49,376 nucleotides of DNA from Methanomassiliicoccales archaeon (GTDB lineage Archaea; Thermoplasmatota; Thermoplasmata; Methanomassiliicoccales; UBA472), in contig DATKZX010000010.1 in assembly GCA_035527755.1 (NCBI GenBank), positions 1-49,376 on the forward strand, given 5' to 3'. Every line of letters begins with the position of its first letter. Within the stretch, counting starts at the first letter, position 1. The notes below the pieces were generated by a model that was not told the DNA's origin, did not search any database, and saw nothing but the letters and a program-made list of their open reading frames with translations. The position numbers and the translations under genes were made by a program. This document shows, in pieces, positions 16,688 through 24,953 of this stretch.

Positions 16688-17311
16688 ATGTCCAAGAACT
16701 GGATAAAGGAACGGCGAAGCGATTTCTACTATCGTAAAGCGAAGCAGCTGGACTATCGTAGCCGTGCCTCATTCAAGCTTATTCAGATCAACGATCGTTT
16801 TGAAATGATCAAAGGGGGCATGACCGTAGTGGACCTGGGAGCCGCCCCGGGGGGTTGGCTCCAGGTGGCCGCGGAACGCGTCGGACCCAAAGGCAAGGTG
16901 GTTGGCGTGGACCTGCAGTCCATCGTTCCATTGCCAGGGGTGCAGACCATAAAGGGGGATATCCGCCATGCGGAGGTACGCGAGCAACTGCTGGAATTGA
17001 CCGATGGGAAGGTCGATCTGGTCATGTCCGATATGTCGCCTAACATTTCGGGTAATTATTCAATGGACCACGCCCGCTCCATAGAACTGTGCGAGATGGC
17101 CTTGGACTTCGCCGTTCAGACATTGTCCCCTGGCGGTAAATTGATCATAAAAATGTTCGATGGCAACATGAGCAAGGAATTCTTTACTCAGGTGGAACGC
17201 TACTTCGGTTCGGTCAAGCGACATTCCCCAAAGGCCTCCCGCTCTAGCAGCTCAGAGATATATATCGTGGCCAAGGGGTTCGGTAAGGGCAAGGATGGCC
17301 AGAGCAGCTAA
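16688..17311 (+). CDS. rlmE: 23S rRNA (uridine-2'-O-)-methyltransferase RlmE/FtsJ family
   Basis: A 207-residue protein starting at MSKNWIKERRSDFYYRKAKQ, the typical archaeal opening. The longer frame from 16646 adds an unlikely leader. The S-adenosylmethionine site is VVDLGAAPGGWLQVA. The K-D-K-E catalytic set is visible: Lys30 in RASFKL, Asp in VMSDMSPNISG, Lys in LIIKMFDG and Glu in SSSEIYIVAKGF. It should methylate a 2'-hydroxyl of 23S rRNA or tRNA in the cytoplasm. In archaea the exact target of this family is less certain than in bacteria. It is followed by the 81-residue gene after 32 bases. Confidence 0.94.
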   Translation: MSKNWIKERRSDFYYRKAKQLDYRSRASFKLIQINDRFEMIKGGMTVVDLGAAPGGWLQVAAERVGPKGKVVGVDLQSIVPLPGVQTIKGDIRHAEVREQLLELTDGKVDLVMSDMSPNISGNYSMDHARSIELCEMALDFAVQTLSPGGKLIIKMFDGNMSKEFFTQVERYFGSVKRHSPKASRSSSSEIYIVAKGFGKGKDGQSS

Positions 17312-17343
17312 GCTTTTATCCATCGATGCTCATTTAGCCACCG

Positions 17344-17589
17344 ATGTTGACCTACATAACGATCATGTTCAATACCGAAGGCCGCCGTCCCTCGGAGGTC
17401 TTTGACGCTCTGAACAATATGGGCTTCCAGCCCACCACTGGCAATTACGATGGTGTGTTCAAGTGGGACAAGAAGGCCACACTGGACGATGCTATATACA
17501 TGGCAGACCGGGTGTATCTCACCCTGAAAGGTACCGGTGCCATGTTCAAATTGGAGACCGTGGGTGAGAACGACGACCCCTGTGATTGA
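17344..17589 (+). CDS. Small protein of 81 residues, function unknown
   Basis: It starts MLTYITIMFNTEGRRPSEVF and continues through a compact alpha/beta pattern: strand (LTYITIMFN), helix (SEVFDALNNMGF), strand (YDGVFKWD), helix (TLDDAIYMADRVYLTL) and strand (AMFKLETVGE). The layout resembles a ferredoxin-like beta-alpha-beta fold. No cysteines or catalytic motif are visible. It sits between rlmE and the FAH-family gene with short gaps on both sides, so it is probably in the same transcript. I did not recognise a family. Confidence 0.7.
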   Translation: MLTYITIMFNTEGRRPSEVFDALNNMGFQPTTGNYDGVFKWDKKATLDDAIYMADRVYLTLKGTGAMFKLETVGENDDPCD

Positions 17590-17598
17590 GCTGGCAAT

Positions 17599-18225
17599 AT
17601 GAGGTGTGGCAAGATCGTCTGCGTAGGGCAGAACTACCGGGCCCACATAAAGGAGATGAGCTCGGATGAACCGGTCGAGCCAGTATTGTTCTTGAAGCCG
17701 TCAACCGCTTTGATCGGTGACGGAAGGACCATAATCATCCCTCCGGACATCGGAACGGTGCACCACGAGATCGAGCTCGCCCTCATCATCGGTCGTTCAG
17801 GAAGGAACATCTCCGCGGACAAAGGGTTGCAGTATGTGCGATCTGTGGCGGTGTTCAATGACGTGACCGCCCGAGATATGCAGTCCGTTGCCCGCAAGGC
17901 AGGGTTGCCATGGTCCCTTTGCAAGGGCATGGACACCTTCGCTCCCATAAGCGATCCGATGCCCCTGCGTGAGATCGGGGACCTGCGCTCCTTGGACCTT
18001 GAGCTGAAGGTCAACGGGGAGCTGCGGCAGAAGGGCAACACCGCTCAGATGATATTCGCCCCGGAGGAGCTGATCTCCTACATATCGAGGTTCATGACCC
18101 TGGAGCGGGGTGACATAATCGCCACCGGGACACCCAGCGGGGTCGGACCGATCAAGCACGGTGATGAGGTATACGCCTCCATACCTGGGGTGGGAAGCCT
18201 GACCAACAAGGTTCGGAACGGCTAA
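17599..18225 (+). CDS. Fumarylacetoacetate hydrolase-family protein (FAHD1-like)
   Basis: The 208-residue protein corresponds to a single FAH catalytic domain. KIVCVGQNYRAHIKEM opens it. The divalent-metal ligands are in HHEIELALIIG (about residues 54-64, two Glu) and FNDVTARDMQ (about 85-94, Asp). The GDIIATGTPSGVGPIKHGDE loop is also typical. Family members hydrolyse or decarboxylate acylpyruvates or oxaloacetate, or isomerise hydroxy-diene-dioates. No catabolic neighbours point to one of these, so the substrate is undecided. It overlaps the stop codon of convergent Lhr by four bases. Confidence 0.9.
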   Translation: MRCGKIVCVGQNYRAHIKEMSSDEPVEPVLFLKPSTALIGDGRTIIIPPDIGTVHHEIELALIIGRSGRNISADKGLQYVRSVAVFNDVTARDMQSVARKAGLPWSLCKGMDTFAPISDPMPLREIGDLRSLDLELKVNGELRQKGNTAQMIFAPEELISYISRFMTLERGDIIATGTPSGVGPIKHGDEVYASIPGVGSLTNKVRNG

Positions 18226-20963
18226 TCCCAGAAACGCTTGGTGCGGGCGTAGTTGATCTCCGCGCTCAATATTTCGCGCAGAAAATCGTCTTCGTTCTCT
18301 AAAAAACTGCCCAAGATACGGGCGGCCGTATCCGCACCCACACCGCGCCCGCTCAATGCCAGCATGGCCTTTCTGCCGTCTCTCTGTACCAGGGAGGCGT
18401 TCTTGAAGAGACGGCGCAGTTCTTTCTCCTCATCTTCCTTCAGGTCCTTCTTCCTGAGCAGACGGATGTTTTCGCGGTTGTAGCCGTTGAGGGCGGCGAT
18501 CATCTGTCCCCCGCATTTTTGACACAATATGTGGTGGGGGGCCTCCTTGGTCTTGAGCCTCCACTGCGTACCGCAGTTCAGGCAGGACATATGCAGGCTC
18601 TCCTCCTCCAGCCTTTTCTTCAAGGCCATGAGTATGGAATGATCGGCACGCTGGGGGGTGATCAGTTCCTTGGAATGGGAGAGGCCGGCCTTGCCTATGG
18701 GTGAAAGGCCGCATATGGCGATATCGATGGCCCCCGACCCAATGTCCTTTATGACCTGGACCGTACGATCGACGTCGAAGTCCTCCCACAATACCTTGTC
18801 CACCGCCTCCTTCATCAGCGATGAGTTCTCATATGCCTCCACCAAACGCCCGAAGCTGACGTTCTTGTAATCGGCGTCCCGGTCCACCGCCCCGAACTTC
18901 TTGGCCACGAACACGAAGCGCCAGCGCATGTGGCTGGAGTTCTTCATGACCAGACGGATGAGGCTTTCGACCGTGGCTGCATCGATGGAGCGAAGGGTCT
19001 CCACGATCAATGCTGGGCGCACGTCCCTCGGCAGGTCTATGATTACTCTGTAAGGGTCCGTCGTCACTGCCACGCTTTCTCCGAGACGAGCGGACAAAAG
19101 CACCGAGATCATCTTGGATATGGTCTCATTGACCTTGCTGCCGAAGCACATGTTCAATATGGCCAGCTTATTCCCGATCTCTAGTGTGATACGCCGGTCG
19201 GTGGGCATGGGAAAGCCGTCCCGATGCTCCTTCAGGTAATCGTCCAGGATCTGGTAGGCCACCGCGTCCCCCTGATACAGACCTGTATCGTATCCCTCAC
19301 GCATGCGACCCACCTCTTGGGCCACCTCGAACGGTACCGGCAGGTCCTCGCCCACCCATGAGGGAATGGAGCCGATCTCCTTGACCTGTTCCACCAGTAG
19401 TTCATCGTCCATGATCTCCACGATGCGCCAGGAACGCCCGCGGGTGATGAACGTAGCATACGGCTCGGCGAAAGAGATCACGAAGCTCTCGTCCAGGGTG
19501 CCTACGATCTTTCGCGTCCCTATGTCCCTGATCTTGTAGGTGCGCTCATCAGGGATCATGGAGATGTTGTCGTAGAAGTACTTGCGACCCCGGGCCGATC
19601 TCTTGTACTTGTCCTCGTTCAAGAAGACCAGGCCTATCTCGGCCAGCTGATTCAACACCGTATCGAACTTGCTACGTTCCAGGTCGCGGAAGGGATAGGA
19701 CCGTCGCACTACCCGGAACGCTCTCTCTATTGACACCGGGCCGGCCACGGTCATTGAGACCAACTGGTTGGCCAGCACGGTCAGCGGCTCCTTCCTCACC
19801 AGCATGGTCTCGTACTCCTCGGCCAAGGCCATCCTGGTCACCACCAGGCTTTCGGCGATCTCGTCCGGTGAGGAGGCGACGATGGCCCCCTCCGTCTTAC
19901 GGCCGATCTTGTGACCGGCTCGTCCCATCCTCTGGACCAGACGAGAGACCTGGCGAGGAGAGTTGTACTGGATGGCGAAGTCCGAGGAACCGATATCGAT
20001 ACCAAGCTCCAGCGAGGAGGTGCAGATCAAACCCTGCAACCGCTCGTTCTTGAAGTCGTCCTCCATCTCCACCCGGGTCTCCTTGCTGAGCGAACCGTGA
20101 TGCACTCCCACCCTGAACTCCTCATCCCACAGGTGAAAGCGGGCGGCCAGGGCCTCGGCCGTGTCACGGGTGTTGACGAACAGCAGAGTGGAGTTATGCG
20201 ACTCTATCAGCTTCTTTGCCAGGCGCATGCAGGCGATGAGCTGAGGATCGCTCTGCAGGGTGCCGGCAAGATCTTTGTCCTCGTCCTTCACCTCCGGGCA
20301 CTGCACTCCGATATCGATCTCCTTTATCACTCTGGCCCGGATTATTCGTACCATGCGTCCTGAGCCGCCAAGATAATTTGCCACCTCCTGGTGTGAACCG
20401 ACGGTGGCCGAAAGTCCGACTCGCTGGAATTCCCCCGCTAGCTCTACCAACCTTTCCAAGGCGACCGACAGTTGCGCTCCGCGCTCGTCGTTGGCCAGTT
20501 CATGTATCTCGTCCACTACCACGTACTTCACATTGGCCAGGTGGACCCGGAGGTTCTTGCCGGTGAACATGACCTGCAGGGTCTCCGGCGTGGTGATGAG
20601 GATGTCCGGGGCGTATTTCGACTGCCTTGTCCGCTCGCTCTGCGAGGTGTCGCCGTGGCGCACCGCCACCCTCAGGTCCAAAGCCTCCCCGAACTCTTCC
20701 AGCCGTTTGAGCATGTCCCGGTTCAGCGCTCTCAGAGGAGTGATGTACAGTAACCGCACCCCTTTTCCAGGGGTTTTGATGAGATGGTGCAGCAGGGGCA
20801 GCATGGCCGCCTCGGTCTTACCGATGCCGGTCGGGGCAACCAAAAGAACATTGTCTCCGTCCAGCACCGACGGTATCGCTTCGTTCTGAGCCCCGGTCGG
20901 CTCTCTGATGTCCATTTCCTCCAGCACCTTGCGGATGCGGGGGTCCAGCAGCTCGAATACCAT
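18222..20963 (-). CDS. lhr: Lhr-family ATP-dependent superfamily 2 helicase
   Basis: A 913-residue helicase. The RecA-like core holds the Q-motif region (REPTGAQNEAIPSVLDG), Walker A APTGIGKTEA (about 40-50), motif II VVDEIHEL, motif III GLSATVGS and motif VI QRMGRAGHKIG. A winged-helix region and the Lhr-specific core follow. Near the C-terminus are a four-cysteine zinc ribbon (CLNCGTQW and CQKCGGQM, about 797-825) and a final helical region with a GRGVGADTAARIL helix-hairpin-helix-like stretch. Lhr proteins unwind DNA or RNA-DNA hybrids and are linked to repair and recombination. Length and domain order fit archaeal Lhr. The ClC gene lies 12 bases upstream on the same strand. Confidence 0.93.
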   Translation of the reverse strand: MVFELLDPRIRKVLEEMDIREPTGAQNEAIPSVLDGDNVLLVAPTGIGKTEAAMLPLLHHLIKTPGKGVRLLYITPLRALNRDMLKRLEEFGEALDLRVAVRHGDTSQSERTRQSKYAPDILITTPETLQVMFTGKNLRVHLANVKYVVVDEIHELANDERGAQLSVALERLVELAGEFQRVGLSATVGSHQEVANYLGGSGRMVRIIRARVIKEIDIGVQCPEVKDEDKDLAGTLQSDPQLIACMRLAKKLIESHNSTLLFVNTRDTAEALAARFHLWDEEFRVGVHHGSLSKETRVEMEDDFKNERLQGLICTSSLELGIDIGSSDFAIQYNSPRQVSRLVQRMGRAGHKIGRKTEGAIVASSPDEIAESLVVTRMALAEEYETMLVRKEPLTVLANQLVSMTVAGPVSIERAFRVVRRSYPFRDLERSKFDTVLNQLAEIGLVFLNEDKYKRSARGRKYFYDNISMIPDERTYKIRDIGTRKIVGTLDESFVISFAEPYATFITRGRSWRIVEIMDDELLVEQVKEIGSIPSWVGEDLPVPFEVAQEVGRMREGYDTGLYQGDAVAYQILDDYLKEHRDGFPMPTDRRITLEIGNKLAILNMCFGSKVNETISKMISVLLSARLGESVAVTTDPYRVIIDLPRDVRPALIVETLRSIDAATVESLIRLVMKNSSHMRWRFVFVAKKFGAVDRDADYKNVSFGRLVEAYENSSLMKEAVDKVLWEDFDVDRTVQVIKDIGSGAIDIAICGLSPIGKAGLSHSKELITPQRADHSILMALKKRLEEESLHMSCLNCGTQWRLKTKEAPHHILCQKCGGQMIAALNGYNRENIRLLRKKDLKEDEEKELRRLFKNASLVQRDGRKAMLALSGRGVGADTAARILGSFLENEDDFLREILSAEINYARTKRFWD

Positions 20964-20975
20964 GTCCTCTTCCTT

Positions 20976-22688
20976 TCAATAGAGATGATGTACCTCATCA
21001 CTATGCTCGAGGTATTCCATAATGTCGATGCGGGTAAGCATTCCCAGGAGAATGCCGTTGTCTTGCCCCACAACAAGCATCCGGGATATCTGTTTGATGT
21101 TCATGTCCTCGAAGGCCTTGAACGTCGAGGTTCCCGCCCTGACCTTCTCGTAATGCCTGGACATAATATATCCTATCCTGGCGGATGGATCGGAATATTC
21201 ATCCAGAACCTCTCTGAGCATCACTCCCACCACCATTCCACCGACGTTCACCACCGGGTAAAGGTAATGCGGTTCCTCGGCCGTGCCCCTCCGGGCCTCC
21301 TCCACGCTCATCTCCGGGGTCAAAGCGATAGGGTTCCTTCGCATGATCAATTCCACAGGCACATCGTCCAAGACTCCCGGGTCGTAGATGAAGGGTCGTC
21401 TGGCCACCTGATTGCGGAACAGGGTCTGATCACCGGTGACGATATAGGAGACGACGGATGCCAACATGACCGGAATAAGCACGGTATAACCCCCTATCAC
21501 CTCGGCCATGAAAACCGACGCGGCTATGGGCGTTTTGGAGACCCCGGCCATCATGGCCCCCATCCCGGCGATGGCGAAGAGCGGTATAGGCGTCAGACCC
21601 AAGACCAGGGCGAAGGCGGACCCTAACGCCCCGCCCATCATAAGGGAGGGAAAGAACACCCCCCCGCTCCCTCCGCTGCCCACGGTGACACTGGTAGCTA
21701 CCATTTTCATGACGAAAAGGGTCAGTAGGAACCCGATCGAGGTGATGGACCCCTTTATCAGCATCCCTATCTCGTTCTCGGCCAACCCCAGCACCTGAGG
21801 GACGAACAGGCCGATGCATCCTACCACCAGTCCTCCGTACATGATCTTGGAGGGCAGGGGCAGGGAGCTGCGTTTGATCAGCCGCTCGGTCAGTTGCATG
21901 CTGGAAATGAACAACCTGCCCGCCAATCCTATCAGTATGCCCAGTAATATGATCCCTACGGCGATGACCAGGTCCATCTCCAGATGAATATCGAGGGCCT
22001 CGAACAACGGCTCGTATCCATTGAAAGGGACGAAGACCAGGTATGACACCACGCTGGCGATCATGGATGGGATGACCGCCCCTGGCTCCAGATCGTTCTT
22101 GTACGGTACCTCGATGGCGTATATGGCCGCTCCCAGGGGCGCCCGGAACACCGCCGATAGACCGGCCGCCGCCCCAGCGATGGCGAAGGTGCGCATATCT
22201 CCCTTCTTCAACTTCAGACGGTCGCCGAAGAACGAGGAAATGGCCGCCCCGATGTGCATGATGGGGCCTTCCCTTCCGGCACTGCCCCCAGTACCGATGG
22301 TGACCGCGGAGGCCAATATCTTGACGAGCCCGGAGCGGGGCCGAACTCTCCCTCCGTGGTGGTGGATGGCCTCTATCACATAACCGGTCCCTCCCCCGGC
22401 CGCTTCAGGTGAGAACCGAGAGATCACGATCCCGGCGATGAGCCCTCCTATGGCTGGTAGGAACAACCGCAGGTACCAGGGTATCTCTGTCGCGTCATAG
22501 GATAAATGCCAGATGGCGAGCAGGAGCCACTGGAAGGCCAGAGCTCCAAATCCAGCGCCTACTCCGATCAAAATGCTAAGGGGGATCCACTTACGTAGGT
22601 AGTCCTTGAAATCCGCGGTGACTATGCCTTGATACCCGCGTCGAAGGAAATGCGCTGTCCGTGACTGATTGGGATCATCATTGGTCAT
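20976..22688 (-). CDS. ClC-family chloride channel or H+/anion antiporter with tandem CBS domains
   Basis: This is a multi-pass membrane protein of 570 residues from the ATG giving MTNDDPNQSR; a GTG 24 bases upstream is a weaker choice. ClC signatures are GREGP with gating Glu at about residue 140 (SAGREGPIMHIGAAI) and the GSGGSGGVFFPSLMMGGALG segment. The usual GSGIP filter is replaced by GGGTGYV at about 98-104, so ion selectivity may differ from the standard chloride type. Two CBS domains occupy about 452-565 and may bind adenine nucleotides to regulate transport. It is co-directional with Lhr but functionally unrelated. Confidence 0.92.
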   Translation of the reverse strand: MTNDDPNQSRTAHFLRRGYQGIVTADFKDYLRKWIPLSILIGVGAGFGALAFQWLLLAIWHLSYDATEIPWYLRLFLPAIGGLIAGIVISRFSPEAAGGGTGYVIEAIHHHGGRVRPRSGLVKILASAVTIGTGGSAGREGPIMHIGAAISSFFGDRLKLKKGDMRTFAIAGAAAGLSAVFRAPLGAAIYAIEVPYKNDLEPGAVIPSMIASVVSYLVFVPFNGYEPLFEALDIHLEMDLVIAVGIILLGILIGLAGRLFISSMQLTERLIKRSSLPLPSKIMYGGLVVGCIGLFVPQVLGLAENEIGMLIKGSITSIGFLLTLFVMKMVATSVTVGSGGSGGVFFPSLMMGGALGSAFALVLGLTPIPLFAIAGMGAMMAGVSKTPIAASVFMAEVIGGYTVLIPVMLASVVSYIVTGDQTLFRNQVARRPFIYDPGVLDDVPVELIMRRNPIALTPEMSVEEARRGTAEEPHYLYPVVNVGGMVVGVMLREVLDEYSDPSARIGYIMSRHYEKVRAGTSTFKAFEDMNIKQISRMLVVGQDNGILLGMLTRIDIMEYLEHSDEVHHLY

Positions 22689-22755
22689 GTGGCATGGGGA
22701 CCGTTGGCTCACATACCGAAAAATGAAAAATCGGAAAGGGATTTAATTAAGGAGT

Positions 22756-23940
22756 TTACTGCGTGGCCGGCTCGGCAACATCCAATGGTTCAGTTGCCAA
22801 AGCCAACATCTCACACACGTCCATGACCTTGATCTTAGCGCCGATCTTCTTGGCTGCCTGCTGCAGATTGAGCACACAGAAGGGGCAGGTTGTGGCCAGG
22901 ATGTCCGCTCCGGTCTCCACGGCCTCCTTTACCCTCTCAACGGCGATGTTGATCGCCAGATCGTTATACTGGCTCTTGTAACCGCCACCGGCACCGCAGC
23001 ACCGGGACCTCTCCCGGATGTTCTTCATCTCCACGAACTCCACTCCCGGAATGGCCTTTATAGCCTCTCGCGGCTCATCGTAGACCTTGGCGTGACGCCC
23101 TAGATGGCACGGGTCGTGGTAGGTGACCTTGGCATTGATCTCCTTGGTGAACTTGACCTTCTTCTCCTTGATCAGCTTGCTGGCGAACTGGGCGAAGTGG
23201 AACACCTCGAAGGTTGGGTGGGAGTAGTACTTTCCATAGTCGTGGATAGTGGTCTTATAGCAACCCGCGCAGGCAGTTACCATGGCCTGGGCCCCCATAT
23301 GGTCGACGGCATTGATGGTGTGCTCGGCGAAGCGGTACGTCAGACCGGTCTGTCCCGTTCTGAGCGCGGGAGATGTACAACACCATTCATCCCCTTCCAA
23401 TATGTTGGTGGAGACCCCGCAGCGGTTTAGGAAGAGAATGCTGGTCTTCGCCAGGTTCTGCATGCGGTAGGATGCGGTGCATCCGGCAAAGAAGACCACA
23501 TCGGGGTTGTCCGTCTTTGGCACGGCCGGATACCAGGCGCCTCTCTTATCTTTCGGCTCACCGTAGGGGTTGCAGACCTCCTCCAGGCGTTCCTTGATCT
23601 TCTTATGGGCTGGCATGGGGCCGTAACCGTTCTCGACGCACCATTCCCGAACCTTCTCCCAGAACTCAGCGAAGTCAATACCTACATGGCAGACAGTGGA
23701 GCAAGCGGCACAGGTGGTGCATCTGAACAATGCATCTACGAACTCATCGTCGATGACGACCTTACGGCCCAATAATTTATCCAAAGCGGTCCTCTTGCCC
23801 AGTTGGGAGATGTAATAGACCTTCCCGCGGGGTGTGACCGATTCCCAGGGTGTTTGGTTCCACGTCTCACAAGTGCGAATGCAGTAACCGCATTGAAGGC
23901 AAGCTTGAATTTCCCTTTCTATGTTCGGTAATTTTACCAT
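22756..23940 (-). CDS. HdrD-like iron-sulfur protein (two 4Fe-4S clusters plus two CCG domains)
   Basis: The start is the ATG of MVKLPNIEREIQACLQCGYC, with AGAGGT eight bases upstream. The longer frame from 23985 adds an unlikely leader. The 394-residue product has two ferredoxin-type clusters (CLQCGYCIRTC and CTTCAACSTVC). Two CCG motifs follow: FFAGC...WCCTSP...CAGC, and DPCHLG...RCCGAGGG...CPFC. In HdrD the CCG domains carry the cluster that reduces CoM-S-S-CoB heterodisulfide. Paralogues serve in glycolate or lactate oxidation and other electron chains. Without mcr or a partner cytochrome gene nearby, the acceptor is uncertain. It is a single gene upstream of, and divergent from, the Ehr operon, with the rubrerythrin-like gene between. 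Confidence 0.9.
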   Translation of the reverse strand: MVKLPNIEREIQACLQCGYCIRTCETWNQTPWESVTPRGKVYYISQLGKRTALDKLLGRKVVIDDEFVDALFRCTTCAACSTVCHVGIDFAEFWEKVREWCVENGYGPMPAHKKIKERLEEVCNPYGEPKDKRGAWYPAVPKTDNPDVVFFAGCTASYRMQNLAKTSILFLNRCGVSTNILEGDEWCCTSPALRTGQTGLTYRFAEHTINAVDHMGAQAMVTACAGCYKTTIHDYGKYYSHPTFEVFHFAQFASKLIKEKKVKFTKEINAKVTYHDPCHLGRHAKVYDEPREAIKAIPGVEFVEMKNIRERSRCCGAGGGYKSQYNDLAINIAVERVKEAVETGADILATTCPFCVLNLQQAAKKIGAKIKVMDVCEMLALATEPLDVAEPATQ

Positions 23941-24136
23941 TATGATACCTCTGAGCCCAAATGAGGAAGATTGGCAGAACACCAACCCTGTTTAGAGTGT
24001 GCAGTATGCATGTCCAACCTGTATTAAAGTTTTTTCAGCTCATCAATCGTAATGGCTAAATCATATAAGAAACAAAAATATATTTAAAATAATTATCATG
24101 TAAGAAGGTGGGCCACAGGTCGATCTCCCTTCATAT

Positions 24137-24661
24137 CTAACCTTCCAAGATCGGAGAGTAACCGTACCAGGCACCCTCGTTCTGCAGCAGGTATAGGTTA
24201 TCTTCCAGGAGCTTTCGGTGACCCTCCTCGACATGGGCCAATTTCTCCAAAAGGTCATGGGCACCGGGCTCGGTCACCTGGATCGCCGCGCTGCGATACA
24301 TTTCGACCGACCCGATCTCCACCTTTATTCCGATCTCCAATGCCTTGATCTCGTCCTCCAGGGTCATACAGCGGTCCGGGGGGAATGGGAAGGCCTTCTC
24401 CGGGACGATCCCCAGTAACGATCCAGATGGACGTACCTTCCCCAGGTCGGCTCCGGGGGCGATCCTTCTCATCTCCTTTTCGATGCGCTCCTTGTGCTGA
24501 ACCTCATCTCGAGCAAGCCCGCGAAGCAATGCCGCGCCCTTCTCCTCTCTGGCGCACTTACTGAACTGGCGATAGAACTCGATCCCGAACTCCTCTATCC
24601 TCAGCGCTGATGCCAAGATCGACAAGACCTTGTCCTCGCCCTCCAAGCCCTTTCCGTTCAT
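24137..24661 (-). CDS. Ferritin-like (rubrerythrin-type) diiron protein
   Basis: The 174-residue protein has two helical pairs. The iron-binding signatures are EEFGIEFYRQF with DEVQH in the first half, and EIGSVEMYRSA with VEEGH in the second. There is no rubredoxin domain. Family members reduce peroxide or store iron in the cytoplasm, protecting anaerobes from oxygen. The ATG has GAGGGGG nine bases upstream. It lies about 200 bases upstream of the HdrD-like gene on the same strand, in an AT-rich gap with its own likely promoter for that gene. A role in guarding nearby redox enzymes is only a guess. Confidence 0.85.
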   Translation of the reverse strand: MNGKGLEGEDKVLSILASALRIEEFGIEFYRQFSKCAREEKGAALLRGLARDEVQHKERIEKEMRRIAPGADLGKVRPSGSLLGIVPEKAFPFPPDRCMTLEDEIKALEIGIKVEIGSVEMYRSAAIQVTEPGAHDLLEKLAHVEEGHRKLLEDNLYLLQNEGAWYGYSPILEG

Positions 24662-24827
24662 TGAACCCCCTCTATCCTAGGCATGGTCTGAGCTATAATA
24701 ATTATCTCTGATCATGTCCGTTGTTCCGTGATCCGCTAGCGTAGGCCGTAGAGATGTATGAACGACAAGTCCGAGAAAGGGGGCGAAGCCCTTGTTTGGT
24801 GTTCTTAAATTTGATTCGGTCGCATAG

Positions 24828-24840
24828 AAATATTTAAAGG
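24828..24840 (+). promoter_or_regulatory. Probable TATA box of the Ehr operon
   Basis: AAATATTTAAAGG is the strongest TATA-like element in the 290-base gap between the divergent rubrerythrin-like gene and the first Ehr gene. It implies a leader of about 90 bases, in which ACGAT-TATGC-ATCGT can form a small hairpin. Confidence 0.5.
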
Positions 24841-24953
24841 GTGCATCTGATTTGCGGGCTTCCGTAGGCAGGTCATTAGAACGATCTTGGTAACGATTAT
24901 GCATCGTGCGGGGAAAGAGCTCTTCACTGTCTCAAGGATCGAACGGTGTCTTT

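Noticed and set aside
20784-21626. A 280-residue open frame on the plus strand.
   Set aside because: It is antisense to the Lhr and ClC genes and shows no domain.
24677-24904. A 75-residue open frame on the minus strand in the gap before the Ehr operon.
   Set aside because: No ribosome-binding site or domain-like pattern, and it covers the probable Ehr promoter.
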